Shown here in pieces: positions 48,074 to 57,388 of a stretch of DNA of 64,000 nucleotides. The DNA comes from Pseudacidovorax intermedius (lineage in GTDB: Bacteria > Pseudomonadota > Gammaproteobacteria > Burkholderiales > Burkholderiaceae_C): NCBI RefSeq assembly GCF_003350475.1, contig NZ_QQAV01000014.1:62001-126000 (forward strand). Direction: 5' to 3'. Within the stretch, counting starts at the first letter, position 1; each line of letters begins with the position of its first letter. The position numbers and the translations under genes were made by a program. The notes under the pieces are model-generated. The model was given only the letters and a program-made list of their open reading frames with translations. It was not told the DNA's origin and did not search any database.

Positions 48074-48238
48074 AGGCAGGGGCAGGCGTTGTTCTTGTGA
48101 AGGCCGCAACCATACCGCGCCCCGGGATTCCCCTCATGTCGGAAATCCGCTTCGATGCATCCGGTTGCGTTTGGCGCCTTGGCGACGGCCCCGGGCCGCA
48201 GGCCCTCTTAAGCTGCGCCACCGAAGGAGACACGCACC

Positions 48239-49009
48239 ATGGACACCTCGAACCTCTTCTCGCTCAAGGGCCGCACGGCCCTGATCACCGGCGGCTCGCG
48301 CGGCATCGGCCGCATGATCGCCGAGGGCTACCTCGCGCAGGGCGCCCGGGTCTACATCTCGGCCCGCAAGGCCGAGGCCTGCGACCAGACGGCGAAGGAG
48401 CTGTCGGCGCTGGGCCATTGCATCTCGCTGCCGGCGGACGTGTCGACGATGGAAGGCGTACAGGCGCTGGTCGCCGCCTATGCCAAGCACGAGGATTCGC
48501 TCGACATCCTGGTCAACAACGCCGGTGCGGCCTGGGGCGCGCCGTACGAGGAGTTTCCGGAAAGCGGCTGGGACAAGGTGGTGGACCTCAACATGAAGTC
48601 GCCCTTCTTCCTGACGCAGGCGCTGACGCCCATGCTCAAGAAGGCGGCCACCGACCACTTGGCGAAGGTGATCCACATCGCCTCCATCGACGGCATCTCG
48701 GTCAACCCGTGGGAAACCTACTCCTACGCCGCCAGCAAGGCCGGCCTGATCCACCTGACCAAGCGCATGGCGCTGCACCTGGCACCGCAGCGCATCGTGG
48801 TCAGCGCCATCGCGCCGGGCCCCTTCGCCTCCAGCATGAACAAGGAGGCCCGCGACCACGCCGAGGAGGTGGCCGACCGCGTGCCGCTGCGCCGCGTGGG
48901 CACGCCGGAGGACATGGCCGGCGCCGCCATCTACCTGGCCTCGCGGGCGGGCGACTACGTGGTCGGCTCCACGCTGGTGGTGGACGGCGGCTGCGCCTGG
49001 GGGCGCTGA
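48239..49009 (+). CDS. short-chain dehydrogenase/reductase
   Basis: A 256-aa classical SDR. NAD(P) motif TGGSRGIGRMIAE (about 20), NNAGAAWGAP, catalytic Ser in HIASIDGISV, Tyr-x3-Lys in YSYAASKAG, and the C-terminal GSTLVVDGGCAW. The basic residue SR after the glycine motif suggests NADPH. Similar to 3-oxoacyl-ACP reductase-like enzymes such as RhlG, but substrate is open. GAAGGAG lies upstream. Its 3' end overlaps the convergent EamA gene by 55 bases. Confidence 0.9.
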   Translation: MDTSNLFSLKGRTALITGGSRGIGRMIAEGYLAQGARVYISARKAEACDQTAKELSALGHCISLPADVSTMEGVQALVAAYAKHEDSLDILVNNAGAAWGAPYEEFPESGWDKVVDLNMKSPFFLTQALTPMLKKAATDHLAKVIHIASIDGISVNPWETYSYAASKAGLIHLTKRMALHLAPQRIVVSAIAPGPFASSMNKEARDHAEEVADRVPLRRVGTPEDMAGAAIYLASRAGDYVVGSTLVVDGGCAWGR

Positions 49010-49929
49010 GCGCGTTGGCGGCGCGGTAGCCCGGCCCAGGCCGCGGCGCCGGCGATGAGCAACCCGCCGAGCCAGCCCGCCGCATCCAGCCGCTCGCCCA
49101 GCAGGGCGACGGCGATCAGCGCGCCGAACAGCGGCTCGCTGCCCATCAGCAGCGCGGCCCGGCTGGGCGGCATGCGCTGCACCGCATGGTTCTGCGCGAA
49201 AAAGGCGAACACGGTGCAGCCCAGCACCAGGAAGGCCATGGCGGCCCAGAAGCCCACGGAAGCGGGCGGCAGCACCCAGCCGCCCGAGCCCGGCCGCAGC
49301 GCCAGCACCGAAGCCCCCAGCGCCACCACGCCGCACTGCACGGCGGTGAGCGACAGCGCCGGCAACGCGTGGCGCGGGGCCAGGCGCCGCGTCAGGCACA
49401 CCATGCAGGCACGCAGCAACGCCGCCGCCAGCATCAGCGCCGCGCCCGCGGCATGGCCCGCCGGAGCCTGGCCATCGAGCGCCAGCAAAGCGGTGCCCGC
49501 CACGCACAGGCCGGTGGCCGCAAAGAGCCGCAGCGCCGGCCGGCGGCCGGACAGCGCCCACTCCACCCAGGGCGTGAAGGCCACGCACAGGCTGATCAGG
49601 AAAGCGGCCTGACCGGCTGGCGTGCGCCGCAGGCCCTCGGTCTCGCACACGAAGATGGCCAGCAGCAACAGTCCCAGCACCCCACCGACCGCCAGCCCCG
49701 CCGCCCCGCCCGGGCGCAGCAACGGCCGCAACGCGGGCGCCAGCACCACGAAGGTCAGGGCAAAGCGCAGCGCCAGGAACGCGGCCACGGGCATCTGGCC
49801 CAGCACCGGCTTGGTGACGGCATAGCTGGCGCCCCACACGGCCGCCACGGCGAGCAGCAGCAGTTCGGGCGCGGCCAGGGCGCGCGCCATCCGGTGGGCA
49901 CGCAGGCGAAAAGGGGAGGTGATCGGCAT
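48955..49929 (-). CDS. EamA/DMT-family transporter
   Basis: A 324-aa membrane protein with ten predicted helices and two EamA repeats: LLLAVAAVWGASYAVTKPVL opening repeat one, and the closing MGSEPLFGALIAVALLGERL of repeat two, followed by a polar Pro/Thr tail. These drug/metabolite transporters usually export amino acids or metabolites. Start chosen at 49929 (MPITSPF). Divergent from a LysR gene (66-base gap), its likely regulator. Confidence 0.9.
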   Translation of the reverse strand: MPITSPFRLRAHRMARALAAPELLLLAVAAVWGASYAVTKPVLGQMPVAAFLALRFALTFVVLAPALRPLLRPGGAAGLAVGGVLGLLLLAIFVCETEGLRRTPAGQAAFLISLCVAFTPWVEWALSGRRPALRLFAATGLCVAGTALLALDGQAPAGHAAGAALMLAAALLRACMVCLTRRLAPRHALPALSLTAVQCGVVALGASVLALRPGSGGWVLPPASVGFWAAMAFLVLGCTVFAFFAQNHAVQRMPPSRAALLMGSEPLFGALIAVALLGERLDAAGWLGGLLIAGAAAWAGLPRRQRAQRPQAQPPSTTSVEPTT

Positions 49930-49995
49930 GCCGGCGATTCTTCGGTGGCCACCCTCTGACGACCAGCCGCTGCGCCGGAACAAAATCCCTTCCCC

Positions 49996-50940
49996 ATGGG
50001 AATCAATGCGCCGCTGCACCTGCTGTCCGAGATGGTGGCGTTCGCCCAGGTGGCCGAGCGCGGCAGCTTCTCCGCCGCCGCCCGCGCGCTGGGCATGACG
50101 CCCTCGGCCGTGAGCCGGCAGGTGGCGCGGCTGGAGGAGGCCCTGGGCGTGCGCCTGCTGGCCCGCACCACCCGCCAGCAGCGGCTGACCGAGGCCGGCC
50201 GCGAGGCCTTCGCCCATTGCGCCGAACTGGTGGCCGCGGCCCAGGCCACGCTGCAGGTGGGCCAGCGCTTCGCAGCGACGCCGGCTGGTGTGGTGCGGCT
50301 GAGCGCACCCAAGGCCCTGGCCCTCCACGTGCTGCATCCGCTGGTGCTGGAGCTGCTGGCCGCGCAACCCGGCCTGGAGGTGCACCTGGTCGCCGACGAC
50401 CGCGACATCGACCCGGTACGCGAGGAGGTGGACCTGGTCGTGCGCATCACCCGCCAGCCGCCCGAAGGCCTGGCCGGACGGCCGCTGATGCCGGTGCGCC
50501 ACCTGCTGTGTGCCGCACCCGCCTACCTGGCGGCGGCCGGCGTCCCCGCGCATCCGCAGGACCTGCCCGGCCACAGCTGCCTGTGGCTGGGCGAGCATCC
50601 GCGCGACCACCACTGGCGCCTGCGCCGGGGCGACGATCAGGTAGAGGTGGCGGTGCATGGCCGCTACGCCGTCAACCACAGCGGCGCGCGGCTGGATGCG
50701 GCGCGCCGTGGCCTGGGCATCGCCTGCCTGCCTGACTTCAGCGTTCGCGCCGCGCTGGCCGCGGGCGAACTGCAGCCGGTGCTGGACGACTGGGAATTCC
50801 TTGGCCCCTACAGCGGCCAGGCCTGGCTGCTCTATCCGCCGGACCGCCACCTGCCGCCCAAATGCCGCACCGTGATCGACCACCTCGCGGCCCGCCTCTC
50901 GCCCACGTCCGATCCTCGACCGCCCATGCCCACCCCATGA
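49996..50940 (+). CDS. LysR-family regulator (divergent from EamA transporter)
   Basis: A 314-aa LTTR. HTH at about 10-65: VAFAQVAERGSFSAAARAL then TPSAVSRQVARLEEALGVRL, and a periplasmic-binding-like effector domain (about 95-300, VVRLSAPKALALHVLHPLV). The sequence belongs to the common CrgA-like branch. It faces the EamA gene across 66 bases, the standard LysR/exporter arrangement. Its stop overlaps the next lysR start (ATGA). Confidence 0.92.
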   Translation: MGINAPLHLLSEMVAFAQVAERGSFSAAARALGMTPSAVSRQVARLEEALGVRLLARTTRQQRLTEAGREAFAHCAELVAAAQATLQVGQRFAATPAGVVRLSAPKALALHVLHPLVLELLAAQPGLEVHLVADDRDIDPVREEVDLVVRITRQPPEGLAGRPLMPVRHLLCAAPAYLAAAGVPAHPQDLPGHSCLWLGEHPRDHHWRLRRGDDQVEVAVHGRYAVNHSGARLDAARRGLGIACLPDFSVRAALAAGELQPVLDDWEFLGPYSGQAWLLYPPDRHLPPKCRTVIDHLAARLSPTSDPRPPMPTP

Positions 50941-51830
50941 CCGCCGTCCGCATCCCGCCCATCCAGTCCCTCCTGGCCTTCGAGGCCGTCGCGCGCCTGC
51001 GCAGCGTGACGCAGGCGGCGGCCGAGCTGTCGGTCACGCCCAGCGCGGTGAGCCACCGCATCCGTCAGCTGGAGACGCAGCTGGGGCTCAAGCTCTTCGC
51101 GGCGCGCGGCGAGTTCCTGCCCTCGGCCGAGGGCGCGGCCTACCTGCTGCGGGTGCGCGAAGCCATGGCCGCATTGCAGGACGCACCGCGCCCGGCCCGG
51201 GCAGCGCCCGCCTCCACGCGGCTGCGCGTGGCCGTCACGCCCACCTTCTCCCGCCAGCTGCTGCTGCCGCGGCTGGCGCTGTTCCGCCATGCCTACCCCG
51301 ACATCGAGCTGATGCTGCAGGTGGCCATTCCCATCCACAACGTCACGGCCGAGGAGGCCGACATCGAGCTGCGCTTCGGCGTCGGCCCCTTCCCCGACCG
51401 GGAATCGATGCACCTGCTCTCCGACGAGGTCTGCCCCGTCTGCAGCCCCGAGTACCTGGGCGAGGCCGGGCCCTTCGAGGGCGACTTCGACACCGAGGCC
51501 GAGATCGGCCGCGCCCACCTGATCCGCTCGCCGCTGGAGCCCTGGCGCACCTGGTTCCGCGCCTGCGGCATCGGCCTGCCCGAGCCGGCCTCGGGCAACC
51601 AGTTCAACGACCTGGGCCTGGTGCTGGACGCCGCCGTCGCCGGCTTCGGCGTGGCGCTGATGCGCCTGCGGCTCGGCCAGGGCTGGCTGGACAGCGGCCG
51701 GCTGGTGCGCCTGTCGCGACGCAGCGTGCGCTCGCCGCACGACTACTTCCTGTGCTGGAAGCCGGGCACGCTGGAACGCTGGGAGTGCGCCGCCTTCGTC
51801 GACTGGATCCGGCAGGCGATGCGGGACTGA
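50937..51830 (+). CDS. LysR-family regulator (GcvA-like)
   Basis: A 297-aa LTTR. HTH at about 8-65: LLAFEAVARLRSVTQAAAEL then TPSAVSHRIRQLETQLGLKL, with the GcvA-type effector domain (RLRVAVTPTFSRQLLLPRL, EEADIELRFGVGPFPDRES). It overlaps the upstream lysR stop by four bases, so the two are translated together. The lactate operon starts 249 bases downstream on the same strand, so it may respond to lactate or an amino acid; this is inference. Confidence 0.9.
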   Translation: MTAVRIPPIQSLLAFEAVARLRSVTQAAAELSVTPSAVSHRIRQLETQLGLKLFAARGEFLPSAEGAAYLLRVREAMAALQDAPRPARAAPASTRLRVAVTPTFSRQLLLPRLALFRHAYPDIELMLQVAIPIHNVTAEEADIELRFGVGPFPDRESMHLLSDEVCPVCSPEYLGEAGPFEGDFDTEAEIGRAHLIRSPLEPWRTWFRACGIGLPEPASGNQFNDLGLVLDAAVAGFGVALMRLRLGQGWLDSGRLVRLSRRSVRSPHDYFLCWKPGTLERWECAAFVDWIRQAMRD

Positions 51831-51885
51831 GCAGGCTGGCTCGCCCCTCCGTCCGGGCCCGGCTGCGGAGGCCCGCCGCCCAACC

Positions 51886-51909
51886 CCGCTCGGGCTGAGC
51901 CCGTCGAAG
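51886..51909 (+). repeat. dispersed GGGCTGAGCC(T/C)GTCGAAG repeat, single copy
   Basis: CTCGGGCTGAGCCCGTCGAAG, a slightly diverged copy of the family at 23069 and 29638. Unlike those it has no inverted partner close by. It lies in the 248-base lysR-lldP gap. Confidence 0.7.
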
Positions 51910-52078
51910 CCCTCCCGCCTTGCGCAGGCGCACCCCGTGAAAAAGATTCACGCCGGGCGCGCGTCGTTTTCAATCGCACGGCAGCCCCCGCTCCTACAGT
52001 CGCGCCACGCTGCACGGTTGCCGGCCCGGCCGTCGTACGCAGTCCATGTCCACAACAACACGCGAGGAGACACACGCC

Positions 52079-53740
52079 ATGCCCTGGCAGCAGATCTACG
52101 ACCCCTTCGGCAACATGTTCATCTCCACCGCCCTCGCGGCGATCCCGGTGGTGGTGATGCTGGCCGCCCTTGGCCTCTTCCACATCAAGGCGCACATCGC
52201 CGCCGGCATGGGCCTCGTCGCGGCACTGCTGGTGGCCGTTTTCGCCTACGGCATGCCGGCCGACCTGGCCGGGCGCGCGGCGCTCTTCGGCGCCTTCACC
52301 GGCCTGCTGCCCATCGGCTGGATCGTGCTCAACATCATCTTCCTTCACCAGCTGACCGAGCAGAACGGCAGCTTCGCGGTGCTGCAGGATTCGCTGTCGG
52401 GCATCACCGAGGACCGGCGCATCCAGCTGCTGCTGATCGCCTTCTGCTTCGGCGCCTTCTTCGAGGGCGCGGCCGGCTTCGGCACGCCGGTGGCGGTGAC
52501 GGCGGCCATCCTGATCGGGCTGGGCTTCTCGCCGCTGGCGGCCTCGGGCCTGTCGCTGATCGCCAACACGGCGCCGGTGGCCTTCGGCGCGCTGGGCACG
52601 CCGGTGATCACGCTGGCCAAGGTGCACGGCTACGACCTGATGGAGGTGACGGCCATGATCGGCCGGCAGCTGCCCTTCTTCTCGCTGATGGTGCCCTTCT
52701 GGCTGATCTGGGCCTTCGCCGGCCGCAAGGCCATGATGGAGATCTGGCCCGCCATCCTGGTCACGGGCGTGAGCTTCGCGGTGCCGCAGTTCCTGGTCTC
52801 CAACTTCATCGGCCCGGAGCTGGTGGACATCATCGCGGCCGTCGTCTCGATGCTGAGCCTGGTGGCCTTTCTGCGGGTGTGGCAGCCCAAGCGCATCTGG
52901 ACCTCGCCCTCCATGCGCGGCAACGACCCCAGCGCTGCCGAGGCCAAGCCGCCGCAGCCGGTGCGCCAGCACAGCCGCGCCGCGCTGGTGCGAGCCTGGA
53001 TGCCGTGGCTGATCCTGTCGGTGTTCGTCTTTGTCTGGGGCCTGCCGGCGGTCAAGACCTGGCTCAACGGGCTGTTCGCGCCCAGCTTCCCGATGCCGGG
53101 CCTGCACAACATGATCGACAAGATGCCGCCCGTGGTGACCACGCCCCACAAGGAGGCGGCCGTCTACGTGCTGAACCTGTTGTCGGCCACCGGCAGCGGC
53201 ATCCTGCTGGCGGCGGTGCTCAGCGCCCTGCTGATGAAGTACAGCCCGGTGGCCATCGTCGGCACCTTCTTGCGCACGCTGTGGATGGTGCGCTACTCGC
53301 TGCTGACCATCGTGCTGATGCTGGCGCTCGGCACGCTCACGCGCTTCTCGGGCACCGACACCACGCTGGGCCTGGCCTTCGCCAACACCGGCGTGCTGTA
53401 TCCCTTCTTCGGCACACTGATGGGCTGGATCGGCGTGGCGCTCACGGGGTCGGACACGGCGTCGAACGTGCTCTTCGGCGGCATGCAGAAGGTCGCGGCC
53501 GAGCAGCTGGGGCTGTCGCCCAACCTGATGGGCGCGGCCAACAGCTCGGGCGGCGTGATGGGCAAGATGATCGACGCGCAGTCCATCGTCGTCGCCTCCA
53601 CCGCCACCCGCTGGTTCAATCATGAAGGCGATATCCTGCGCTACGTTTTCTTCCACTCGATCGCGCTCGCGGCGCTGGTGGGGCTGTATGTGACGCTGCA
53701 GGCGTATGTCTGGCCCTTCACCCTGACCGTGGTCCACTGA
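52079..53740 (+). CDS. lldP: L-lactate permease
   Basis: A 553-aa inner-membrane symporter of the LctP family, about 13-14 helices. Family features: FFEGAAGFGTPVAVTAAILI, ANTAPVAFGALGTPVITLAK, FSGTDTTLGLAFANTGVLYP and the late NSSGGVMGKMIDAQSIVVAS. It brings L-lactate (also glycolate in some relatives) into the cell with protons. Start 52079 has GAGGAG about nine bases upstream. It lies 54 bases before lldD and forms an operon with it. Confidence 0.94.
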   Translation: MPWQQIYDPFGNMFISTALAAIPVVVMLAALGLFHIKAHIAAGMGLVAALLVAVFAYGMPADLAGRAALFGAFTGLLPIGWIVLNIIFLHQLTEQNGSFAVLQDSLSGITEDRRIQLLLIAFCFGAFFEGAAGFGTPVAVTAAILIGLGFSPLAASGLSLIANTAPVAFGALGTPVITLAKVHGYDLMEVTAMIGRQLPFFSLMVPFWLIWAFAGRKAMMEIWPAILVTGVSFAVPQFLVSNFIGPELVDIIAAVVSMLSLVAFLRVWQPKRIWTSPSMRGNDPSAAEAKPPQPVRQHSRAALVRAWMPWLILSVFVFVWGLPAVKTWLNGLFAPSFPMPGLHNMIDKMPPVVTTPHKEAAVYVLNLLSATGSGILLAAVLSALLMKYSPVAIVGTFLRTLWMVRYSLLTIVLMLALGTLTRFSGTDTTLGLAFANTGVLYPFFGTLMGWIGVALTGSDTASNVLFGGMQKVAAEQLGLSPNLMGAANSSGGVMGKMIDAQSIVVASTATRWFNHEGDILRYVFFHSIALAALVGLYVTLQAYVWPFTLTVVH

Positions 53741-53794
53741 ACAAGCCGGCCCGGCGCGTGCGTCGCGCGCCGGATCCGTCCCTGCGAACCATCC

Positions 53795-54949
53795 ATGACC
53801 GTCATCACCAACATCGAAGACCTGCGCGTACTGGCGCAGAAGCGCGTGCCGCGCATGTTCTACGACTACGCCGATTCGGGCGCCTGGACCGAAGGCACCT
53901 ACCGCGCCAACGAAGAGGACTTCCACACGATCAAGCTGCGCCAGCGCGTGGCCGTCAACCTGGAGAACCGCAGCACGGCCACCACCATGGTGGGCGTACC
54001 CGCGAAGATGCCCGTGGCCATCGCGCCGGTGGGCCTGACGGGCATGCAGCATGCCGACGGCGAGATCCATGCGGCGCGCGCGGCCGAGAAGTTCGGCATT
54101 CCGTTCACGCTGTCGACCATGAGCATCTGTTCCATCGAGGACATCACGCAGAACACGACGGCACCCTTCTGGTTCCAGCTGTACATGATGCGTGACCGCG
54201 ACGCCATGGCCCGCATGATCGACCGTTGCAAGGCCGCCAAATGCAGCGCGCTGGTGCTCACGCTCGACCTGCAGGTGATCGGCCAGCGCCACAAGGACCT
54301 CAAGAACGGCCTGACAGCGCCGCCGCGGCCGACGCTCAAGAACATCCTCAATCTGGCGACCAAGCCGCGCTGGGTGCTGGGCATGGCGCAGACGAAGCGC
54401 CGCACCTTTCGCAACCTGGTGGGCCATGTGAAGGGCGTGAGCGACATGAGCTCGCTGGCCGCCTGGACCAACGAGCAGTTCGATCCGCGCCTGTCGTGGG
54501 CCGACATCGAATGGGTCAAGCGGCAGTGGGGCGGCAAGCTGATCCTGAAGGGGATCATGGTCGAGGAAGACGCCCGCATGGCCGCCGATGCCGGCGCCGA
54601 CGCTATCGTGGTGAGCAACCACGGCGGCCGCCAGCTCGACGGTGCGCCCAGCAGCATCTCGGCCCTGCCCGCCATCGTGGACGCGGTGGGCCACCGGCTG
54701 GAGGTATGGATGGACGGCGGCATCCGCAGCGGCCAGGACGTGCTCAAGGCCTGGGCCCTGGGGGCGCGCGGCACGATGATCGGCCGCTCGATGGTCTATG
54801 GCCTGGGCGCGATGGGCGAGGCGGGCGTGACGCGCGCGCTGCAGATCATCCACAAGGAGCTGGACACCACGATGGCCTTCTGCGGGCACACGCAACTGCA
54901 GAACGTGGACCGGAGCATTCTGTTGCCGGGGACGTATCCGGTCGCCTGA
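53795..54949 (+). CDS. lldD: FMN-dependent L-lactate dehydrogenase
   Basis: A 384-aa alpha-hydroxyacid dehydrogenase that oxidises L-lactate to pyruvate and passes electrons to the quinone pool at the inner membrane. Seen: RVPRMFYDYADSGAWTEG, FMN-binding APVGLTGMQHADGE, LYMMRDRDAM, and the active-site SNHGGRQLDGAPSS (catalytic His with Arg), then DGGIRSGQDVLKA and GARGTMIGRSMVYGLGAMG. Normal length for the family. It pairs with the permease upstream. The 3' gap holds repeat elements rather than an obvious T-run terminator. Confidence 0.94.
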   Translation: MTVITNIEDLRVLAQKRVPRMFYDYADSGAWTEGTYRANEEDFHTIKLRQRVAVNLENRSTATTMVGVPAKMPVAIAPVGLTGMQHADGEIHAARAAEKFGIPFTLSTMSICSIEDITQNTTAPFWFQLYMMRDRDAMARMIDRCKAAKCSALVLTLDLQVIGQRHKDLKNGLTAPPRPTLKNILNLATKPRWVLGMAQTKRRTFRNLVGHVKGVSDMSSLAAWTNEQFDPRLSWADIEWVKRQWGGKLILKGIMVEEDARMAADAGADAIVVSNHGGRQLDGAPSSISALPAIVDAVGHRLEVWMDGGIRSGQDVLKAWALGARGTMIGRSMVYGLGAMGEAGVTRALQIIHKELDTTMAFCGHTQLQNVDRSILLPGTYPVA

Positions 54950-55044
54950 GGCCGGGGGCTCAGGGTGTTGGATGTGCCTGGGCTTTGAGGCTTTGAGGTT
55001 CTGCCTCGACAAGGGCTGGCAGGTTCCGTCGTTGTCGGTGGTCC

Positions 55045-55291
55045 GGCCCTGGTGCCGGTGAGGGCGTGGCGGCGCTTCAAGTGGGGCGGTCGGCGCTGCG
55101 CGCCGACTTCCCTGCGGTGCTCGGGCAAACGGGCCGCGGCAGAACTCGCTACGCGCTTCGCGCTGCGCTCAAACAACTGCCGCGAGTCAGTTCACGAAGC
55201 GGGCCTGTCCTTCGGCAGGCCCGCAGCCGTCCGCCCTGCGCTCCTCGGCACCCCACAGGCGCGCCGCCACGCCCTCACCGGCACCAGGGCC
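55045..55291. repeat. 247-base element with 31-base perfect inverted ends (MITE-like)
   Basis: GGCCCTGGTGCCGGTGAGGG (55045 onward, to 55075) recurs exactly in inverse at 55261-55291, and the match extends imperfectly inward (a GTGGGG block). Inside are a CGCGGCAG/CTGCCGCG pair and GGGCCTG/CAGGCCC (55201-55222). No flanking target duplication is evident, so it could instead be a long hairpin repeat. Confidence 0.75.
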
Positions 55292-55400
55292 TGCGTGATG
55301 GTCGATCGGCTGGCATGAGCGCCCTGCCAGCCTCGAAAGGACGTTTGTTGGTCGGGCGCCAGTCTTGCACCGGCTCTCGCAGTGCACCCCCATCGTCTCC

Positions 55401-55487
55401 CGCGCGGCGGGGTCGGGGCCTGGGGGCCGCGGGCGGTTTCTGAAAAAGTATGAGCCCGCGGCCCCCAGGCCCCGGCCCCGCCGCGCG
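55401..55487. repeat. very strong hairpin, 34-bp stem and 19-base loop
   Basis: Arms 55401-55434 and 55454-55487 are complementary over 34 positions with one mismatch, almost all G-C. The loop carries GAAAAAGTA. No T-run follows on either strand. It lies between convergent genes and may slow both transcripts. Confidence 0.8.
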
Positions 55488-55573
55488 CACCCTGGCACAT
55501 GCACCCCGGCGCCCGCCCCCCGACCCGAGCACAACCGAACCGACCCCGGCCTAGAACCAGCCCAGGCTGGGCC

Positions 55574-56509
55574 TCACCCCCAGCGCGGCGCCGGCTCGTC
55601 CTTCAGCACCTGCCGCCGCTGCGCATAGTCCGGCAGCACGCGGCCCACCTCGTCCCAGAAGCGCGGACTGTGGTCCATCACCCGCAGGTGCGCCAGCTCG
55701 TGCACCACCACGTAGTCGATGATCGGCAGCCGGTAGTGGATCAGCCGCCAGTTCAAACGGATCGAGCCATCCGCACTCGCGCTGCCCCAGCGGGTGGCGG
55801 CGTTGGACAGCGACAGTTTGGTCCACTGCACGCCCAACTGCGGCGCAAAGTGCGCCAGCCGCTCCGCGAAGACACGCCGCGCCTGTCGCGTCAGCCAGGC
55901 CTGCGCCGCATCGCGGATGCGCGCCTCGCCCACGTCCGGCGACAGTGCCAGACGTAGCACCTGCGGCGCCTCGGCGCTGCCGTCGCCCACATCCAGCAGG
56001 CCGCCCGCGCCGGCCTGGCGGTCGGTCGGGTCCAGGCGCAAGGTGACCATCCGCCCCAGAAAGGGCAGCTGGGCGCCATCGCGCCAAGCGATACGGCCAG
56101 CCTCCTGCTGCGACTCGCGCTGACGCGCCTCCGACAGCTTGCGCAGAATCCAGCCCGCCTTCTCCTGCAGGGCCGACTCGACATCGCGGATGGCCGCCCA
56201 CCGCGGCGCGCGCACGGCCAGGCCCTCGCCGCTCACCGAAAAGCCGATGGTGCGGCGGTGCCCGCGGTCGAAGGCATAGGCGATGCGCACGTCACCCAGC
56301 ACGATCTCGCGCGAGGCGCGCGGATGGGTGAAGACGAGGGTGCGGGCGTCCGGTGCCCGCAGCGGCCTGGCCGGCGCCGCACCGCCCTCGGGCGATGGCG
56401 CCACGCCGCGCGGCTTTGCGGGAGCGACCGGCGGCTCGACGGCCGGCGACGGCGCTGGCGCCGGCGAATCGCCAAACAGGTCCAGCGTCAGCTGCAACAG
56501 CCGGTGCAT
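55574..56509 (-). CDS. YgjP-like (DUF45) zinc metallopeptidase
   Basis: A 311-aa protein. After a Pro/Ala-rich N-terminal tail (about 15-60), the YgjP-like domain follows: TIGFSVSGEGLAVRAPRWA, WGSASADGSIRLNWRLIHY, the zinc-binding motif VVHELAHLRVMDHSPRFW (HExxH plus third His) and a terminal YAQRR. Substrate unknown. Start chosen at 56509 (MHRLLQLTL). It lies 26 bases after plsC on the same strand, at the end of the glyQ-glyS-gmhB-plsC run. Confidence 0.85.
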   Translation of the reverse strand: MHRLLQLTLDLFGDSPAPAPSPAVEPPVAPAKPRGVAPSPEGGAAPARPLRAPDARTLVFTHPRASREIVLGDVRIAYAFDRGHRRTIGFSVSGEGLAVRAPRWAAIRDVESALQEKAGWILRKLSEARQRESQQEAGRIAWRDGAQLPFLGRMVTLRLDPTDRQAGAGGLLDVGDGSAEAPQVLRLALSPDVGEARIRDAAQAWLTRQARRVFAERLAHFAPQLGVQWTKLSLSNAATRWGSASADGSIRLNWRLIHYRLPIIDYVVVHELAHLRVMDHSPRFWDEVGRVLPDYAQRRQVLKDEPAPRWG

Positions 56510-56535
56510 GCCTGCGCCCTGCTTGCCAGCCGCCT

Positions 56536-57270
56536 TCAGCGGTAGGCCTCCGGGTCCAGGCGGCGCATCTCGGCCTCGATCCAGGCCTGCACCTCGACCA
56601 TGAGTTCGTCCGCCTTGCGGCCGGCACTCGGGATGGCCGGGCCGATGGACACATGCACCGTGCCCGACGTCTTGACGAAGGCCTTGCGCGGCCAGCAGCG
56701 GGCGGAGGTCACGGCAATGGGAATGACCGGCGCGCCGGTCTCCACCGCGAGCCGCGTGCCGCCCGTCTTGTACTGGCCCACCTCGCCGCGCGGGATGCGC
56801 GTGCCTTCGGGGAACATGATGATCCACACGCCCTTGCCCAGCAGCTTCTTGCCCTGCGCCACCACCTTCTGGAAGGCCTGCGTGCGCTGCTTGCGGTCGA
56901 TGTGCACCATGTCCAGCCGCGACATGGCCCAGCCGAAGAAGGGCACGTACAGCAGCTCCTTCTTGAATACATAGGCCAGCGGATGCGGCATGAGCGTGGG
57001 CATCAGGAAGGTCTCATAAGTGGACTGGTGCTTGACCAGCAGCACGGCACCGGCCTCCTTGTCCTGCGGCAGGTTCTCCATGCCGATGACCACGGGCCGG
57101 ATGCCGAGGATCCAGCGCGCGCCGCCGATGGCCACGCCCAGCCAGCCGGCGGCGATGCGGTAGAGCGGCTCGCCGCGCACGAAGAGCGAGGCCAGCAGCA
57201 GCACGATGGCGTAGGGGACGACGGTGACCGCCATCCACAACACGTGAAGGGTCGAACGGAGAAAGGCCAT
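56536..57270 (-). CDS. plsC: 1-acylglycerol-3-phosphate O-acyltransferase
   Basis: A 244-aa membrane-bound acyltransferase that adds the second acyl chain to give phosphatidic acid. A hydrophobic N-terminus (VLWMAVTVVPYAIVLLLASL) anchors it. Catalytic motif HQSTYE (H-x4-E, where many homologues have Asp), block III FPEGTRIPRG and the GAPVIPIAV block follow. Start at 57270 (MAFLRS). Upstream gmhB and glyS are in the common Burkholderiales order. Confidence 0.92.
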   Translation of the reverse strand: MAFLRSTLHVLWMAVTVVPYAIVLLLASLFVRGEPLYRIAAGWLGVAIGGARWILGIRPVVIGMENLPQDKEAGAVLLVKHQSTYETFLMPTLMPHPLAYVFKKELLYVPFFGWAMSRLDMVHIDRKQRTQAFQKVVAQGKKLLGKGVWIIMFPEGTRIPRGEVGQYKTGGTRLAVETGAPVIPIAVTSARCWPRKAFVKTSGTVHVSIGPAIPSAGRKADELMVEVQAWIEAEMRRLDPEAYR

Positions 57271-57388
57271 CGGAACGAGGAAGGAGGAGGAGAAGGGAGG
57301 AGGAAGCGCCGCGCCCGGCAAGTCGGACCGGATCAGGGACAGGGCCAGCCGCCACGGCGGTTGGACAGGGTCGATGCCGGACGGACCA

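Larger units (their letters stand above)
54950..55573. other. convergent intergenic gap with repeat elements
   Basis: About 620 bases between lldD and the metallopeptidase gene, which converge. No protein gene is supported. The stretch holds a 247-base element with 31-base terminal inverted repeats (55045-55291) and a strong 34-bp hairpin (55401-55487); the rest appears featureless. Confidence 0.8.
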
